Of a stretch of 39,234 nt of DNA, positions 1-10,713 are shown piece after piece. Within the stretch, counting starts at the first letter, position 1; each line of letters starts with the position of its first letter. The position numbers were made by a program, and so were the translations under genes. This DNA is from Alphaproteobacteria bacterium. Its GTDB lineage: Bacteria; Pseudomonadota; Alphaproteobacteria; RF32; CAG-239. Below the pieces are notes generated by a model, which saw only the letters and a list, made by a program, of their open reading frames with translations, was not told where the DNA came from and did not search any database. The DNA is taken from NCBI GenBank assembly GCA_017935485.1, contig JAGBHO010000048.1, forward strand, positions 1 to 39,234, given 5' to 3'.

Positions 1-71
1 GCGGCAACAGCAAAGACTGACACCGCAGAGTTTAGTTTCATGTGTAGCATATTTCTGTTAATGTTTTTCAT
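1..71 (-). CDS. N-terminal start of a secreted protein (partial)
   Basis: The minus strand opens a reading frame with ATG at 71 that runs off the left edge. A strong Shine-Dalgarno (GGGAGGAG) sits just upstream of that ATG. Two further in-frame ATGs (50 and 41) follow. The 23 visible residues start MKNINRNMLHMKLNSA and continue with a hydrophobic stretch (VSVFAVA), which looks like the beginning of a Sec signal peptide. Only the start is present, so no function can be given. The good ribosome binding site and the signal-like start make a real gene likely. Confidence 0.65.
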   Translation of the reverse strand, partial: MKNINRNMLHMKLNSAVSVFAVA

Positions 72-201
72 CGGTCTCCTCCCGAGGCGAGCGCGCCTCA
101 GCGAACAATTGTCAACAATGTGCCAAAGCTTGCGCGTTGCTCTTTTCTTTATCTGGGCAACCCAGTGCCCAGAATGGTTAATAAAAATTCTTTTCGTACC
201 G

Positions 202-291
202 GTCATTGCCGGACTTCGATCCGGCAATCTATCTCGCAATCGGCACAGTGCTTGTTTCTTTATGGATTCTCGGGTCAAGCCCGAGAATGAC
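202..291. repeat. Palindromic intergenic element (alphaproteobacterial type)
   Basis: Two perfect 9-bp hairpins lie in tandem: ATTGCCGGA (205-213) with TCCGGCAAT (220-228), and ATTCTCGGG (266-274) with CCCGAGAAT (280-288). The whole element starts with GTCATT and ends with AATGAC, which are inverted terminal repeats. Sequences of the form 'GGATTCTCGGGTCAAGCCC' are familiar as dispersed intergenic palindromes in Rhizobiales, Rickettsiales and other alphaproteobacteria. I see only this one copy in the window. The hairpins could fold in RNA or mark a small non-autonomous mobile element. Confidence 0.65.
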
Positions 292-394
292 AATACAGAT
301 ACTATACCACAATAAAACGAAAGAGTCAATATGTAATAAAAAGTTAGGTGAAGATTTTGGACAGGGTGATAGGAAAAGCAGCGGGGATTTTGGC

Positions 395-640
395 TAATTA
401 GAAGATGAAAGGGAGAAAAAAGAGGGAAGATGGAGCGGAAAAGGGAAGGGAGGAGAAAGGGATGAAGGAGCAAAGAACAACGGGTTAGGGGAGAGGGAAA
501 TAAGAGGGGGATGAGAAAGGGGGGAGAGTAGCAAAGAACTTGGGAGGTGAAGAGGAAAGGGGCGGAAATTGGAAAAATTCCAAGTTGAGAGTAAAAGACA
601 GGAGAAAAAAGGGGCTGAAAAATAGTGACAGATTGAACCT
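395..640. other. Purine-rich, G-tract-rich region
   Basis: The plus strand is almost all A and G here. By direct count, pyrimidines make up 5 of 60 bases in 421-480, 9 of 60 in 481-540 and 13 of 60 in 541-600. Many runs of three to six G occur; GGGTTAGGGGAGAGGG at 482-497 followed by GGGGG (506-510) and GGGGGG (519-524) meets a loose G-quadruplex pattern. No gene or known RNA is recognisable. It lies downstream of the stop of the minus-strand gene at 651-1592. Confidence 0.7.
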
Positions 641-650
641 GAATGTGAGT

Positions 651-1592
651 TTATTTATAAGCGGCACGGCGGATGCGGTCATTGATTGCCAATCCCAAGC
701 CTTGTTCGGGAATGGGGGACATGGCAATATTTTTATTTCCGGCCAGACTGTCGGCAAGGCGCAGATAAGCAAAGAGATTGGCCGCCGCTTCATTCAGGTT
801 GCCGGACGGGCTTAAGTTTAAATCTGCGTCAACGTTTCCGAAGCCGATATAGAATTCATTTTCCTGCGGTCGTTCGGCATTAATCCGTAAGCTGTGTGCC
901 GGCGCATAATGTTTCAGAAGCTGGCCGGGGGCGCTTGGTTTATCAGGTGAACCTTCGGAAATCAGAACTTTCTCCCCGGTGTAGGCTTCAATATCTTCTT
1001 TGCTCAGGCCGCCGGCACGGAGCATGACCATATCTTTGGTTGTCAGGTCGATGATTGTCGTTTCAACGCCGATTTTGCAGTTTCCGCCGTTCAGAATCAT
1101 ATCAACTCTGTCGCCCAGGCTATCCTGAACGTGTTGGGCAGTGGTGGGCGATACGGTTTTGAATTTGTTGGCGGACGGTGCGGCAATCGGTGTGCCGGCA
1201 CGACGGATGAGCTCCAATGTTACCGGATGGTTGGGCATGCGGACGGCAATGTTGGGCAAACCGGAGCAGACCAAGTCCAGAGTATGATTTTTATCTTTGC
1301 GTTTGAGAACAAAAGTCAGCGGTCCCGGCCAGAAATGACGCGCCAAATCCATGACTCTGCCGTCAGTCTGAGCATATTCCGGCAGAAAGTCTATATCGGC
1401 AATGTGTGAAATCAATGGGTCAAAAAACGGACGTTCTTTGGCGGCAAAAATATTGCTGACAGCTTTAGGATTGTAAACGTCTGCGCCCAGTCCGTAGACC
1501 GTATCGGTCGGAATTGCAACCAAGCCGCCGTTCTTAATGGTTTCGGCAGCTAAGTTTATGTTTTCTTCAGTCGGGGCATAAATATTGTTCAT
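651..1592 (-). CDS. tsaC: L-threonylcarbamoyladenylate synthase (Sua5/YrdC family)
   Basis: The 313-residue product should make threonylcarbamoyl-AMP from threonine, bicarbonate and ATP, the first step of the t6A37 modification of ANN-decoding tRNAs, in the cytoplasm. The N-terminal YrdC domain shows the family pattern: AIPTDTVYGLG near residue 27, the KERPFFDPL nucleotide-binding motif near residue 53, and APSANKF followed by ILNGG and GVETTI. The length matches the long Sua5 type, with a C-terminal Sua5 domain (ends RIRRAAYK), rather than the short TsaC type. It stands alone; the next gene at 1710 is divergent. No terminator is visible after its stop, where the purine-rich region begins. 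Confidence 0.93.
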   Translation of the reverse strand: MNNIYAPTEENINLAAETIKNGGLVAIPTDTVYGLGADVYNPKAVSNIFAAKERPFFDPLISHIADIDFLPEYAQTDGRVMDLARHFWPGPLTFVLKRKDKNHTLDLVCSGLPNIAVRMPNHPVTLELIRRAGTPIAAPSANKFKTVSPTTAQHVQDSLGDRVDMILNGGNCKIGVETTIIDLTTKDMVMLRAGGLSKEDIEAYTGEKVLISEGSPDKPSAPGQLLKHYAPAHSLRINAERPQENEFYIGFGNVDADLNLSPSGNLNEAAANLFAYLRLADSLAGNKNIAMSPIPEQGLGLAINDRIRRAAYK

Positions 1593-1709
1593 TGCTTTAT
1601 CTTCTTTCTGTCAACGGCTTCATTTAGCACAAAAAATGTCTGATTGTCAATATTCATAAATTATTATTGTTTGGCTTTTATACTGTCTGCAAAGCCAAAG
1701 GAGAACAAC

Positions 1710-2447
1710 ATGGTGATGATTGTGTTTGCCGCAGAGGCAAAAGGAAAAAGCGTCAATTTGCCGGATGCGGGAAATGAAGGATGGCGTGCTGCCGGAAAAA
1801 ATCTGGTAAAAAAGCATTTGCATCAGAAGAAGCTGCTGATTGCCCTTAAGGACAGGCCGGTGAAGACCGATGAGATTTTGCAGTTTGCGCTGGGGCTGGA
1901 ATTGGGGACTTATATGTTTGACAAGTATCAGCCGGAGCCGCAGGAAATGTTGGAGCAGGTTGTTTTGCTTTGCAATAATCCGCAGAATTTGAAAGAACTC
2001 TACAAGCCGTATGCCGCTTTGGCCAATGTGGTACGTTATGCCCGGGATATTGTGAACGAGCCGGCGGAAAAATATGATGACCATGAAGTTTTTTGTGAGA
2101 TTAAGAGGTTGACTTATCTGGGGTTGGAGCATAATTTGCGGCGTGACGGTTTTGGGGAGATGTCGTGGACCGGCGAGAAAATTGCAAGGCCGCTGTTTTA
2201 TTATGCCGAGGGGCGCTTTGCCTGTGCCGTCGGTGCTGCCGTGTTGAAAGCTTTGGCTTTGCAAAAGCAGCCGCGGCGGGTTAAAATTTTTATGACTTTG
2301 GCAAAAAAAAATTTGGGTGTTAATGATTTGTTGGCAGAAGAGCCTATATATAAAATAGAAGAAAAGGGCGGGGAAGAAGATATAGAACGATGCGTCTTTC
2401 GCCTTTACGATGAAATTTTATATGGGGTTGAACATGAGAAAAGATGA
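1710..2447 (+). CDS. M17 leucyl-aminopeptidase N-domain-like protein without the peptidase domain
   Basis: The 245-residue protein starts at ATG 1710, chosen because AAGGAG lies just upstream; an earlier ATG at 1644 has none. The stretch ALGLELGTYMFDKYQ (about residue 66) and ARDIVNEPAEKY (about residue 115) match the patterns that join the N-terminal domain of M17 aminopeptidases (PepA) to the catalytic domain. The catalytic domain, with its metal ligands and NTDAEGR motif, is absent; the remaining C-terminal part is not recognisable. Its last 14 bases overlap the start of the M29 aminopeptidase gene, so the two are probably translated together. It may be a regulatory or structural partner, or a decayed M17 enzyme. 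The family link is inferred from short motifs. Confidence 0.6.
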   Translation: MVMIVFAAEAKGKSVNLPDAGNEGWRAAGKNLVKKHLHQKKLLIALKDRPVKTDEILQFALGLELGTYMFDKYQPEPQEMLEQVVLLCNNPQNLKELYKPYAALANVVRYARDIVNEPAEKYDDHEVFCEIKRLTYLGLEHNLRRDGFGEMSWTGEKIARPLFYYAEGRFACAVGAAVLKALALQKQPRRVKIFMTLAKKNLGVNDLLAEEPIYKIEEKGGEEDIERCVFRLYDEILYGVEHEKR

Positions 2448-3558
2448 CAGATTGCGCCGGTTGGCGGAAAATATTATCAAAAATTCGGTAGAGCTGAAAA
2501 AAGGCGAAACAATTTATATCGAGGCTTTCGGCGAATCGACAAGAGATTTGTTGGACGAGTTTATTATTGCAGCGACCAAAGCCGGCGGCGTGCCTTTTTA
2601 TATGTTTAACGACAATGCGTTTGTGCGGGATTTTGTCAGCAATGCTTCTGCCAAACAGATGGAAGAATACGGCAAAATTCATGCCGGACTGATGGAACGT
2701 GCCCAAGCTTATATCGGCCTGCGCGGCAATGATGACCTTTTTGCGCTGGCAGACGTGAATGAAAAACAAATGGCGCTTTATCAGAAGCATTTTATGATTC
2801 CGGTTCATCATGCGCTCAGAGTGCCGAAGACAAAATGGTGCGTGCTGCGTTATCCGAACAACACCATGGCGGCAACGTCAAAGATGTCTGCGCGGGCGTT
2901 TGAAGACTTTTATTTTAACGCCTGTCTGCTTGATTACAAGAAAATGAAAAAAGCCATGGAACCGCTGGTTAAGCTGATGAAGAAAACTGATAAAGTGCGT
3001 ATTAAGGCACCGGGGACGGATTTGACTCTGTCGATTAAGGGAATCGGCGCGCAGCCGTGTTTCGGCGACAGAAATATTCCGGACGGCGAGGTTTATTCCG
3101 CACCGGTTAAAAATTCAATTAACGGCGTGGTGCAATTTAATACCGATACGACGTATAACGGCGAGTTTTTCTCCAATATCCGGCTGGAATTTAAGGATGG
3201 CAAAATTGTTAAGGCCGGTTCTTTGGCCAATGATGCCCGTTTTCAGAAAATTTTGGATTTGGATGCCGGCTCCCGTTATATGGGCGAGTTTGCGCTGGGG
3301 GTTAACCCGCATATTACGCATCCGATTTTGGATATTTTGTTTGACGAGAAAATTTCCGGTTCTTTCCATATGGCCATCGGCAATTCTTATGACGATATGG
3401 ACAACGGCAACAAGTCGGCCATCCATTGGGATTTGGTTCAGATTCAAACGCCGGAATACGGCGGCGGCGAAATCTGGTTTGACGACGTGCTCATCCGTAA
3501 GGACGGAAGGTTTGTGGTTAAAGAACTTGAAGGCCTTAATCCCGAAAATCTGAAATAA
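2434..3558 (+). CDS. M29-family aminopeptidase (AmpS/AmpT type)
   Basis: The 374-residue protein is a metal-dependent aminopeptidase that removes N-terminal residues from peptides in the cytoplasm. It matches the M29 family along its length, beginning with DDRLRRLAENIIKNS. All expected metal-site and active-site residues are visible: E219 (IPDGEV), E285 (YMGEFALG), H312 and Y319 (FHMAIGNSY), H331 and D333 (HWDLV). The start at 2434 fits the usual family N-terminus; an in-frame ATG at 2410 would add eight residues. The gene overlaps the preceding M17-like gene by 14 bases and is closed by a good terminator, so the pair forms a two-gene operon. Confidence 0.93.
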   Translation: MRKDDRLRRLAENIIKNSVELKKGETIYIEAFGESTRDLLDEFIIAATKAGGVPFYMFNDNAFVRDFVSNASAKQMEEYGKIHAGLMERAQAYIGLRGNDDLFALADVNEKQMALYQKHFMIPVHHALRVPKTKWCVLRYPNNTMAATSKMSARAFEDFYFNACLLDYKKMKKAMEPLVKLMKKTDKVRIKAPGTDLTLSIKGIGAQPCFGDRNIPDGEVYSAPVKNSINGVVQFNTDTTYNGEFFSNIRLEFKDGKIVKAGSLANDARFQKILDLDAGSRYMGEFALGVNPHITHPILDILFDEKISGSFHMAIGNSYDDMDNGNKSAIHWDLVQIQTPEYGGGEIWFDDVLIRKDGRFVVKELEGLNPENLK

Positions 3559-3565
3559 CAATGCA

Positions 3566-3600
3566 GGCTCCGAACAGATGTTTCGGGGCCTTTTTGTTTC
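3566..3600 (+). terminator. Rho-independent terminator after the M29 gene
   Basis: GGCTCCGAA (3566-3574) pairs with TTCGGGGCC (3582-3590) including a G-T pair, and is followed by TTTTTGTTT. It closes the two-gene unit 1710-3558. Confidence 0.85.
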
Positions 3601-3613
3601 TGTGAGAAAAAGG

Positions 3614-3641
3614 TTGCATTATATTATTTTGATGTTATAGT
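3614..3641 (+). promoter_or_regulatory. Candidate sigma-70 promoter for the YdcF-like gene
   Basis: TTGCAT (3614-3619) and TATAGT (3636-3641) are separated by 16 bases and lie about 45 bases upstream of the ATG at 3689. The placement between a terminator and a start codon supports it. Confidence 0.45.
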
Positions 3642-3688
3642 GCCGTTGAAATTGAATTTTTTTATTAATTATTAATTTGTTATATATT

Positions 3689-4624
3689 ATGGCACAAGAA
3701 CTTAATGCATTTGAAAAAGAAGAAATTTTAAAAATTGCTAAAAACGGCGTATGCCATCAAAATGATATTTTGAGGTATAATTCTGTTTCCGGCCGGTTGG
3801 AAACTGTTGCAACGTTTAATATGGAAAATCTTCCTCAATTTGATGCTTTGTTGGTTATAGGCGGTTTTCCGCGGCCGATTTATCATGCTGCGCTTGTTTT
3901 ACGGGCTTATGAGAAGAAGTTCGGCAATTTGCCCGAGTTTATGACGGTGGGCAAGCATAATACCCGCGGCCAGAAAATTCCGGCATCGGAAGTTGAAATG
4001 ACCGAGCAGGCAATGTTAAAACTTGGTTTTGGCAGAGATTATATCATGAAAAACCATATTGAACCGACCGGTTGTGAGATAAACGGAAATGTTGAGGATA
4101 TCAGGACAATCGTCCGTCGGTCTTCGGTTATGAACAGGAAAGACCAGCCGCGGATTGCCGTTATTTCAGAGCATGGCGTTTTGCTTAATTTGGCGCAGAC
4201 GTTGTCTTTTAAAATTTCGGATTATGAATTTTTGTATTATGAAACGCCGCAGACGCCGGAAAAGGAACGGATGTTTGTTTGCGAATGTTTTGACGGATAT
4301 TTTATTGATATTATCATTGCTGCCGCTTTTAATTCCCAACGCCGTTGGAATCTTGACCGGCTCGGGTTGTCGGACAGCAAGATAAATCTGATGCCGAGTT
4401 TTGACGTTATTCGCAAGTATGTTGACAAAGGCTATGTTTTTTATATGTCTCCGGCAATGCTGCGCGATTTGGGGTATTCCGAGAACAAAATCAAAGAACT
4501 GCTTGATATGCGCAGACTTGAGGTCTTGGGAGATGATTCTGCGGTTAATTCCGGTATGGAGGAGGCCAAGGTTGAAAGGATAGCCCAGCGTTTTGAAGAG
4601 ATGATTCGAAAAATTAAAGAATAA
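3689..4624 (+). CDS. YdcF-like (DUF218) protein
   Basis: The 311-residue product begins MAQELNAFEKEE at ATG 3689; no clear Shine-Dalgarno precedes it (the leader is AT-rich). The middle of the protein follows the DUF218/YdcF plan: a hydrophobic strand ending in Gly-Gly (FDALLVIGGFPR), then SEVEMTEQAMLKLGFGRDYI, a conserved-type Asn-Glu segment (NGNVEDIRTI), and a strand followed by a small-residue turn (RIAVISEHGVLLNLAQTL). Proteins of this group bind nucleotide-like ligands or act in envelope metabolism, but the role is mostly unknown. There is no signal peptide or membrane segment, unlike many envelope-bound members. It is a single-gene unit with its own promoter and terminator. Confidence 0.6.
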   Translation: MAQELNAFEKEEILKIAKNGVCHQNDILRYNSVSGRLETVATFNMENLPQFDALLVIGGFPRPIYHAALVLRAYEKKFGNLPEFMTVGKHNTRGQKIPASEVEMTEQAMLKLGFGRDYIMKNHIEPTGCEINGNVEDIRTIVRRSSVMNRKDQPRIAVISEHGVLLNLAQTLSFKISDYEFLYYETPQTPEKERMFVCECFDGYFIDIIIAAAFNSQRRWNLDRLGLSDSKINLMPSFDVIRKYVDKGYVFYMSPAMLRDLGYSENKIKELLDMRRLEVLGDDSAVNSGMEEAKVERIAQRFEEMIRKIKE

Positions 4625-4633
4625 ATGCAGTAA

Positions 4634-4668
4634 CAAAAAAACGATGAGTTGAAAACTCATCGTTTTTT
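4634..4668. terminator. Bidirectional terminator between convergent genes
   Basis: AACGATGAGTT and AACTCATCGTT form a long stem with a short loop, flanked by A-run and T-run (AAAAAA at 4635-4640, TTTTTTT at 4663-4669). It can stop transcription from both 3689-4624 and 4674-5276. Confidence 0.9.
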
Positions 4669-4673
4669 TGTTG

Positions 4674-5276
4674 TCAGGCATCAAGCTGACGTATACATAA
4701 TTCTTCTTTTTCGGTATGGAGAAAGAATTTGCGGCCTTCCGTGTCGTAAAAGCTTTCTCCCATCCGGATTTCATGCCAGCCGTACTCTTCCGGATTACTT
4801 TCTTTGGAGCCGTTTTGAAAAGCGTGAATGAAAAAAATCATATTGCCGTTTTCATAAAGTACCCAAAGGTAGTTAAGCAATTTTAATCCGGCGTCTTTGC
4901 GGCGAACGGCAAACAGTTTGAGTTCCAAATTTTTCTTTTGAGGAAACAGCTGTTTGAGCATTTTTCCGCATGAGATGATTTCCGGACGGTTTATCCAGGC
5001 ATTTGTCGGGTGGATTTTATTGTAATGGCGGTAGAAGTAAAGTTCTCCGTGATACAACAGCGGCGAGTTGTATTTGATTTCACGAAAGCGGCCTTTGGCT
5101 TCTTTTCTGCCCTTTTCAATAAACTCTCCGACCCGGTAGGATATCCGGTAAATTTCTTTGTCGCTTTGAACCCAGGCCAGATTGCCTTTTTGATCCTGTG
5201 TCAAACGAACTGATTTCAGATTGCCGAATTTTTCAAAAAAGTTGTAAGCCATGTTTCTTGATACATATGCGTCCAT
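4674..5276 (-). CDS. Unknown protein, possible distant paralogue of 6005-6631
   Basis: I do not recognise this 200-residue protein. It is soluble by appearance, with no signal peptide or membrane segment, and is rich in aromatic and charged residues. Its plan resembles the protein at 6005-6631: an N-terminal FxxxFG segment, then a KGNLAWVQS stretch (compare NGKIAWLYS), a middle NGNMIFFIHAF (compare NGNKKTVHVFA), and a C-terminal RKFFLHTEKEELCIRQL (compare QRWMYHTEKGLPILREL). No good Shine-Dalgarno is seen before ATG 5276; a second in-frame ATG follows at residue 9. It is monocistronic, ending at a strong bidirectional terminator. The similarity is by eye and may be a shared fold only. Confidence 0.65.
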   Translation of the reverse strand: MDAYVSRNMAYNFFEKFGNLKSVRLTQDQKGNLAWVQSDKEIYRISYRVGEFIEKGRKEAKGRFREIKYNSPLLYHGELYFYRHYNKIHPTNAWINRPEIISCGKMLKQLFPQKKNLELKLFAVRRKDAGLKLLNYLWVLYENGNMIFFIHAFQNGSKESNPEEYGWHEIRMGESFYDTEGRKFFLHTEKEELCIRQLDA

Positions 5277-5364
5277 AATGATAGCAATTAGTTAATAATA
5301 TAATTCTCTTTTATAACTTTATCTTATTTTCGTTCTGGCTTCAAGGTTATTTTGATAAAGATAT

Positions 5365-5397
5365 AAAAAATCCGGAAAATTTTTCCGGATTTTTGAT
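5365..5397 (-). terminator. Rho-independent terminator after 5400-5819
   Basis: On the minus strand, AATCCGG pairs with CCGGATT around an AT-only loop, followed by TTTTTTATAT. The palindrome spans AAAAATCCGGAAAA and its complement. Confidence 0.8.
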
Positions 5398-5399
5398 TT

Positions 5400-5819
5400 T
5401 TATCTTTCATAAGAGGTATATTTCAGCATATAAGCCCGTTCATTGACCTCTTTTTCCACGACGGAAAGTTCATCGTTTTTCTGGAAAAGTCTCTGGCTTA
5501 AGCGCTCGGAACTGCGTTCGCAGAGTTTTATCAGCTCTTTTTCCGGCAACAGTGCCAGTTCTTCACATTTTTTGATGAATTCGAGCTTGGCGCGTTTTTC
5601 CATATCGGGTTCCGAACTGTGATCTTCGACCCAATTTTTGTATTTTTCTTCTGAGTTGGCATTTTTCATTTTTACCGCCGTCTGGATGGAAGCTTCTTCT
5701 TCAACACCTCGCTGAAAAGCTCCGTTCAGGCTTTTGAAGGCATTATTTTCGCCTTCAGGATTGTAGTAGCGGATAAATTTATTGCCATTTGCAGAAGGGC
5801 AATTTTTTGAATTATCCAT
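5400..5819 (-). CDS. Unknown small charged helical protein
   Basis: The 139-residue product begins MDNSKNCPSANGNKF at ATG 5819, chosen because GGAGATC lies just upstream; a longer frame to 5888 has no ribosome site. It is rich in Glu and Lys, and its second half (from about SEEKYKNWVEDHSS) looks helical, possibly coiled coil. There is no signal peptide or membrane segment. It lies between two genes that may be paralogues of each other, all on the minus strand, each with its own terminator. No family is recognised and no function is offered. Confidence 0.7.
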   Translation of the reverse strand: MDNSKNCPSANGNKFIRYYNPEGENNAFKSLNGAFQRGVEEEASIQTAVKMKNANSEEKYKNWVEDHSSEPDMEKRAKLEFIKKCEELALLPEKELIKLCERSSERLSQRLFQKNDELSVVEKEVNERAYMLKYTSYER

Positions 5820-5961
5820 TTTGATCTCCAAAATTATATTTTTAATTATGGTATTAAATTGCGATATTTGAAGTGGGATTCCAAGCAAAAAGCTAAGTAA
5901 TTAACAGATATTTCAGATTTAATCACAAACATGCAATATTCTATAGACAATTAGGATTATA

Positions 5962-5998
5962 TAAAAGAATCCCCGATTACAAGAAGTTGTAATCGGGG
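5962..5998 (-). terminator. Rho-independent terminator after 6005-6631
   Basis: CCCCGATTACAA (5971-5982) pairs perfectly with TTGTAATCGGGG (5987-5998); read on the minus strand the stem is followed by ATTCTTTTAT. It begins six bases after the stop of 6005-6631. Confidence 0.9.
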
Positions 5999-6004
5999 AG
6001 GGTT

Positions 6005-6631
6005 TCAGCGGCTTAATTTGCGCCAGAATTCTTCTTTAATCAGTTCCCGGAGAATCGGAAGCCCTTTTTCCGTGTGGTACATCCAGCGTTGTTTGCCGAT
6101 ATTGATTTCTTCTGCATATTCCAGCGGAATGCATTGGCAATTTGGCGGGAAGCTGCAGTTTGCTTCCAACAAGGCGAAAACATGGACAGTTTTTTTGTTT
6201 CCGTTTTTTTTCCAAATAATCTTGCTTATGGAACCGTCCGGCTGAACTATTTTATAAGCTGTCGGCGTTTCTTTGAGCTTTAGGATTTTTTGGGCATCTT
6301 CCGCCCGCAAAACTTGAGAAATTTTTTTTATCAACAACTGGTTTTTTATCTGGCTGCGGCATTGATAAATACTTTTGTTGATGTAAAAATATTCGTCCCG
6401 CCCGATATTATGGTGAGGGGGAACGTCTTCATCGCAGGATAAAAGGCGATATTCATTTTTGCCTGTGCAGAGAGCTTTTTCCTGTCCGGTTGCCGAACTA
6501 TACAACCAGGCGATTTTACCGTTTTTGAATTGGATAAGTCGGGTCATCGAATTGGCATAAGTCAAACCAAAGCGATTTTTAAAAACTTCTGCAACTTTGT
6601 CTCTGGAGAACGGGATATTTAATAGTTCCAT
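6005..6631 (-). CDS. Unknown protein, possible distant paralogue of 4674-5276
   Basis: The product is 208 residues if translation starts at ATG 6631 (MELLNIPFSRDK); an earlier ATG at 6655 would add eight residues. Neither has a clear Shine-Dalgarno. The layout is like that of 4674-5276: FKNRFG near residue 17, NGKIAWLYSS near 37, and a C-terminal WMYHTEKGLPILREL. A cysteine pair occurs in the C-terminal third (NCQC). No signal peptide or membrane segment is present. The function is unknown. The bases TTATATATTATGG around the start also occur at the start of the YdcF-like gene (3689). Confidence 0.65.
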   Translation of the reverse strand: MELLNIPFSRDKVAEVFKNRFGLTYANSMTRLIQFKNGKIAWLYSSATGQEKALCTGKNEYRLLSCDEDVPPHHNIGRDEYFYINKSIYQCRSQIKNQLLIKKISQVLRAEDAQKILKLKETPTAYKIVQPDGSISKIIWKKNGNKKTVHVFALLEANCSFPPNCQCIPLEYAEEINIGKQRWMYHTEKGLPILRELIKEEFWRKLSR

Positions 6632-6728
6632 AATATATAATTTTGAGTGATACAATAATTTTTAATTACAGGCAGTATAAATTTGAAAATTAAATTTGTC
6701 AAGTTTTTTGGCAAATGTTCTGAATCTC

Positions 6729-6760
6729 AAAAAAAACGCCCCCGATTTTTATCGGGAGCG
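6729..6760 (-). terminator. Rho-independent terminator after nifJ
   Basis: On the minus strand CGCTCCCGAT pairs with ATCGGGGGCG (one mismatch) around a short A-rich loop and is followed by eight T. It lies just after the nifJ stop at 6783. Confidence 0.88.
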
Positions 6761-6782
6761 CTCTTTTTCTGATTAAACCTGC

Positions 6783-10343
<3,561 letters not shown>

Positions 10344-10368
10344 ATTTTATCCTTAGTTAAATGTTAAT

Positions 10369-10413
10369 AAAAAAAGCCCCAGATTAGACGGTTTTATGCC
10401 TGATCTGCCGGCT
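10369..10413 (-). terminator. Terminator-like hairpin in the nifJ leader
   Basis: On the minus strand AGCC-GG-CAGAT pairs with ATCTG-G-GGCT and is followed directly by TTTTTTT (positions 10375 down to 10369). The T-run ends about 26 bases before the nifJ ATG and just before its ribosome binding site. Because a candidate promoter lies upstream at 10454-10482, the hairpin would be inside the nifJ leader and could act as an attenuator. It may instead be a plain terminator for transcription from 10714-11400. Confidence 0.6.
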
Positions 10414-10453
10414 TCGGTGTTATAAAAACTTTATAGAATCTCTATATGCGCGT

Positions 10454-10482
10454 TTTATAGCATGATATTTTTCAAAAATCCA
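10454..10482 (-). promoter_or_regulatory. Candidate nifJ promoter
   Basis: On the minus strand TATAAA (10454-10459) lies 17 bases after TGGATT (10477-10482), a weak -35. The -10 context CATGCTATAAAA followed by CGC is nearly identical to that of the candidate promoter at 16285-16313, which supports it. Transcription would start near 10447 and give a leader of about 100 bases. Confidence 0.5.
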
Positions 10483-10713
10483 TTAAAAAATGGCACAATT
10501 AACCGTTAAAATTACGGTTGGGGCGAATCGATACGGGGGGATGGGGCAGGGGAGTTATTAAGAAAAATATTTCTTCAATAAAGTTTTTTTATGGAGTGCG
10601 ATAGTGTGCAATTGTCGGGTTAAAGATTATGGAGATTTTAAGAATTTGATTAGAAAAATGTAAGCGTTAAGTTATAATAAAATTTAAAGAAAAAACTTGG
10701 AATGACAAATAAA

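Larger units (their letters stand above)
72..650. other. 579-bp gene-free region
   Basis: No convincing gene lies between the secreted-protein start (71) and the 3' end of the threonylcarbamoyl-AMP synthase gene (651). It holds a small hairpin (CTGGGCA 153-159 with TGCCCAG 166-172), a palindromic element at 202-291, and a purine-rich tract from about 395 to 640. Open frames here are low-complexity (Ser/Pro/Phe/Leu on the minus strand) and are by-products of the base bias. Confidence 0.7.
10344..10713. other. 370-bp intergenic region upstream of nifJ
   Basis: Besides the leader hairpin and the promoter, the region contains an inverted repeat AACCGT-7-ACGGTT (10501-10519) and directly beside it a G-tract cluster on the plus strand: GGGG, GGGGGG, GGGG, GGGG between 10520 and 10552. 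No gene is seen. Confidence 0.6.

Noticed and set aside
485..793. Minus-strand frame with many Ser, Pro, Phe and Leu
   Set aside because: It is produced by the purine-rich bias of the other strand and overlaps the real Sua5 gene.
1644..1709. N-terminal extension of the M17-like protein from ATG 1644
   Set aside because: No ribosome site and an AT-rich hydrophobic stretch; AAGGAG lies before ATG 1710.
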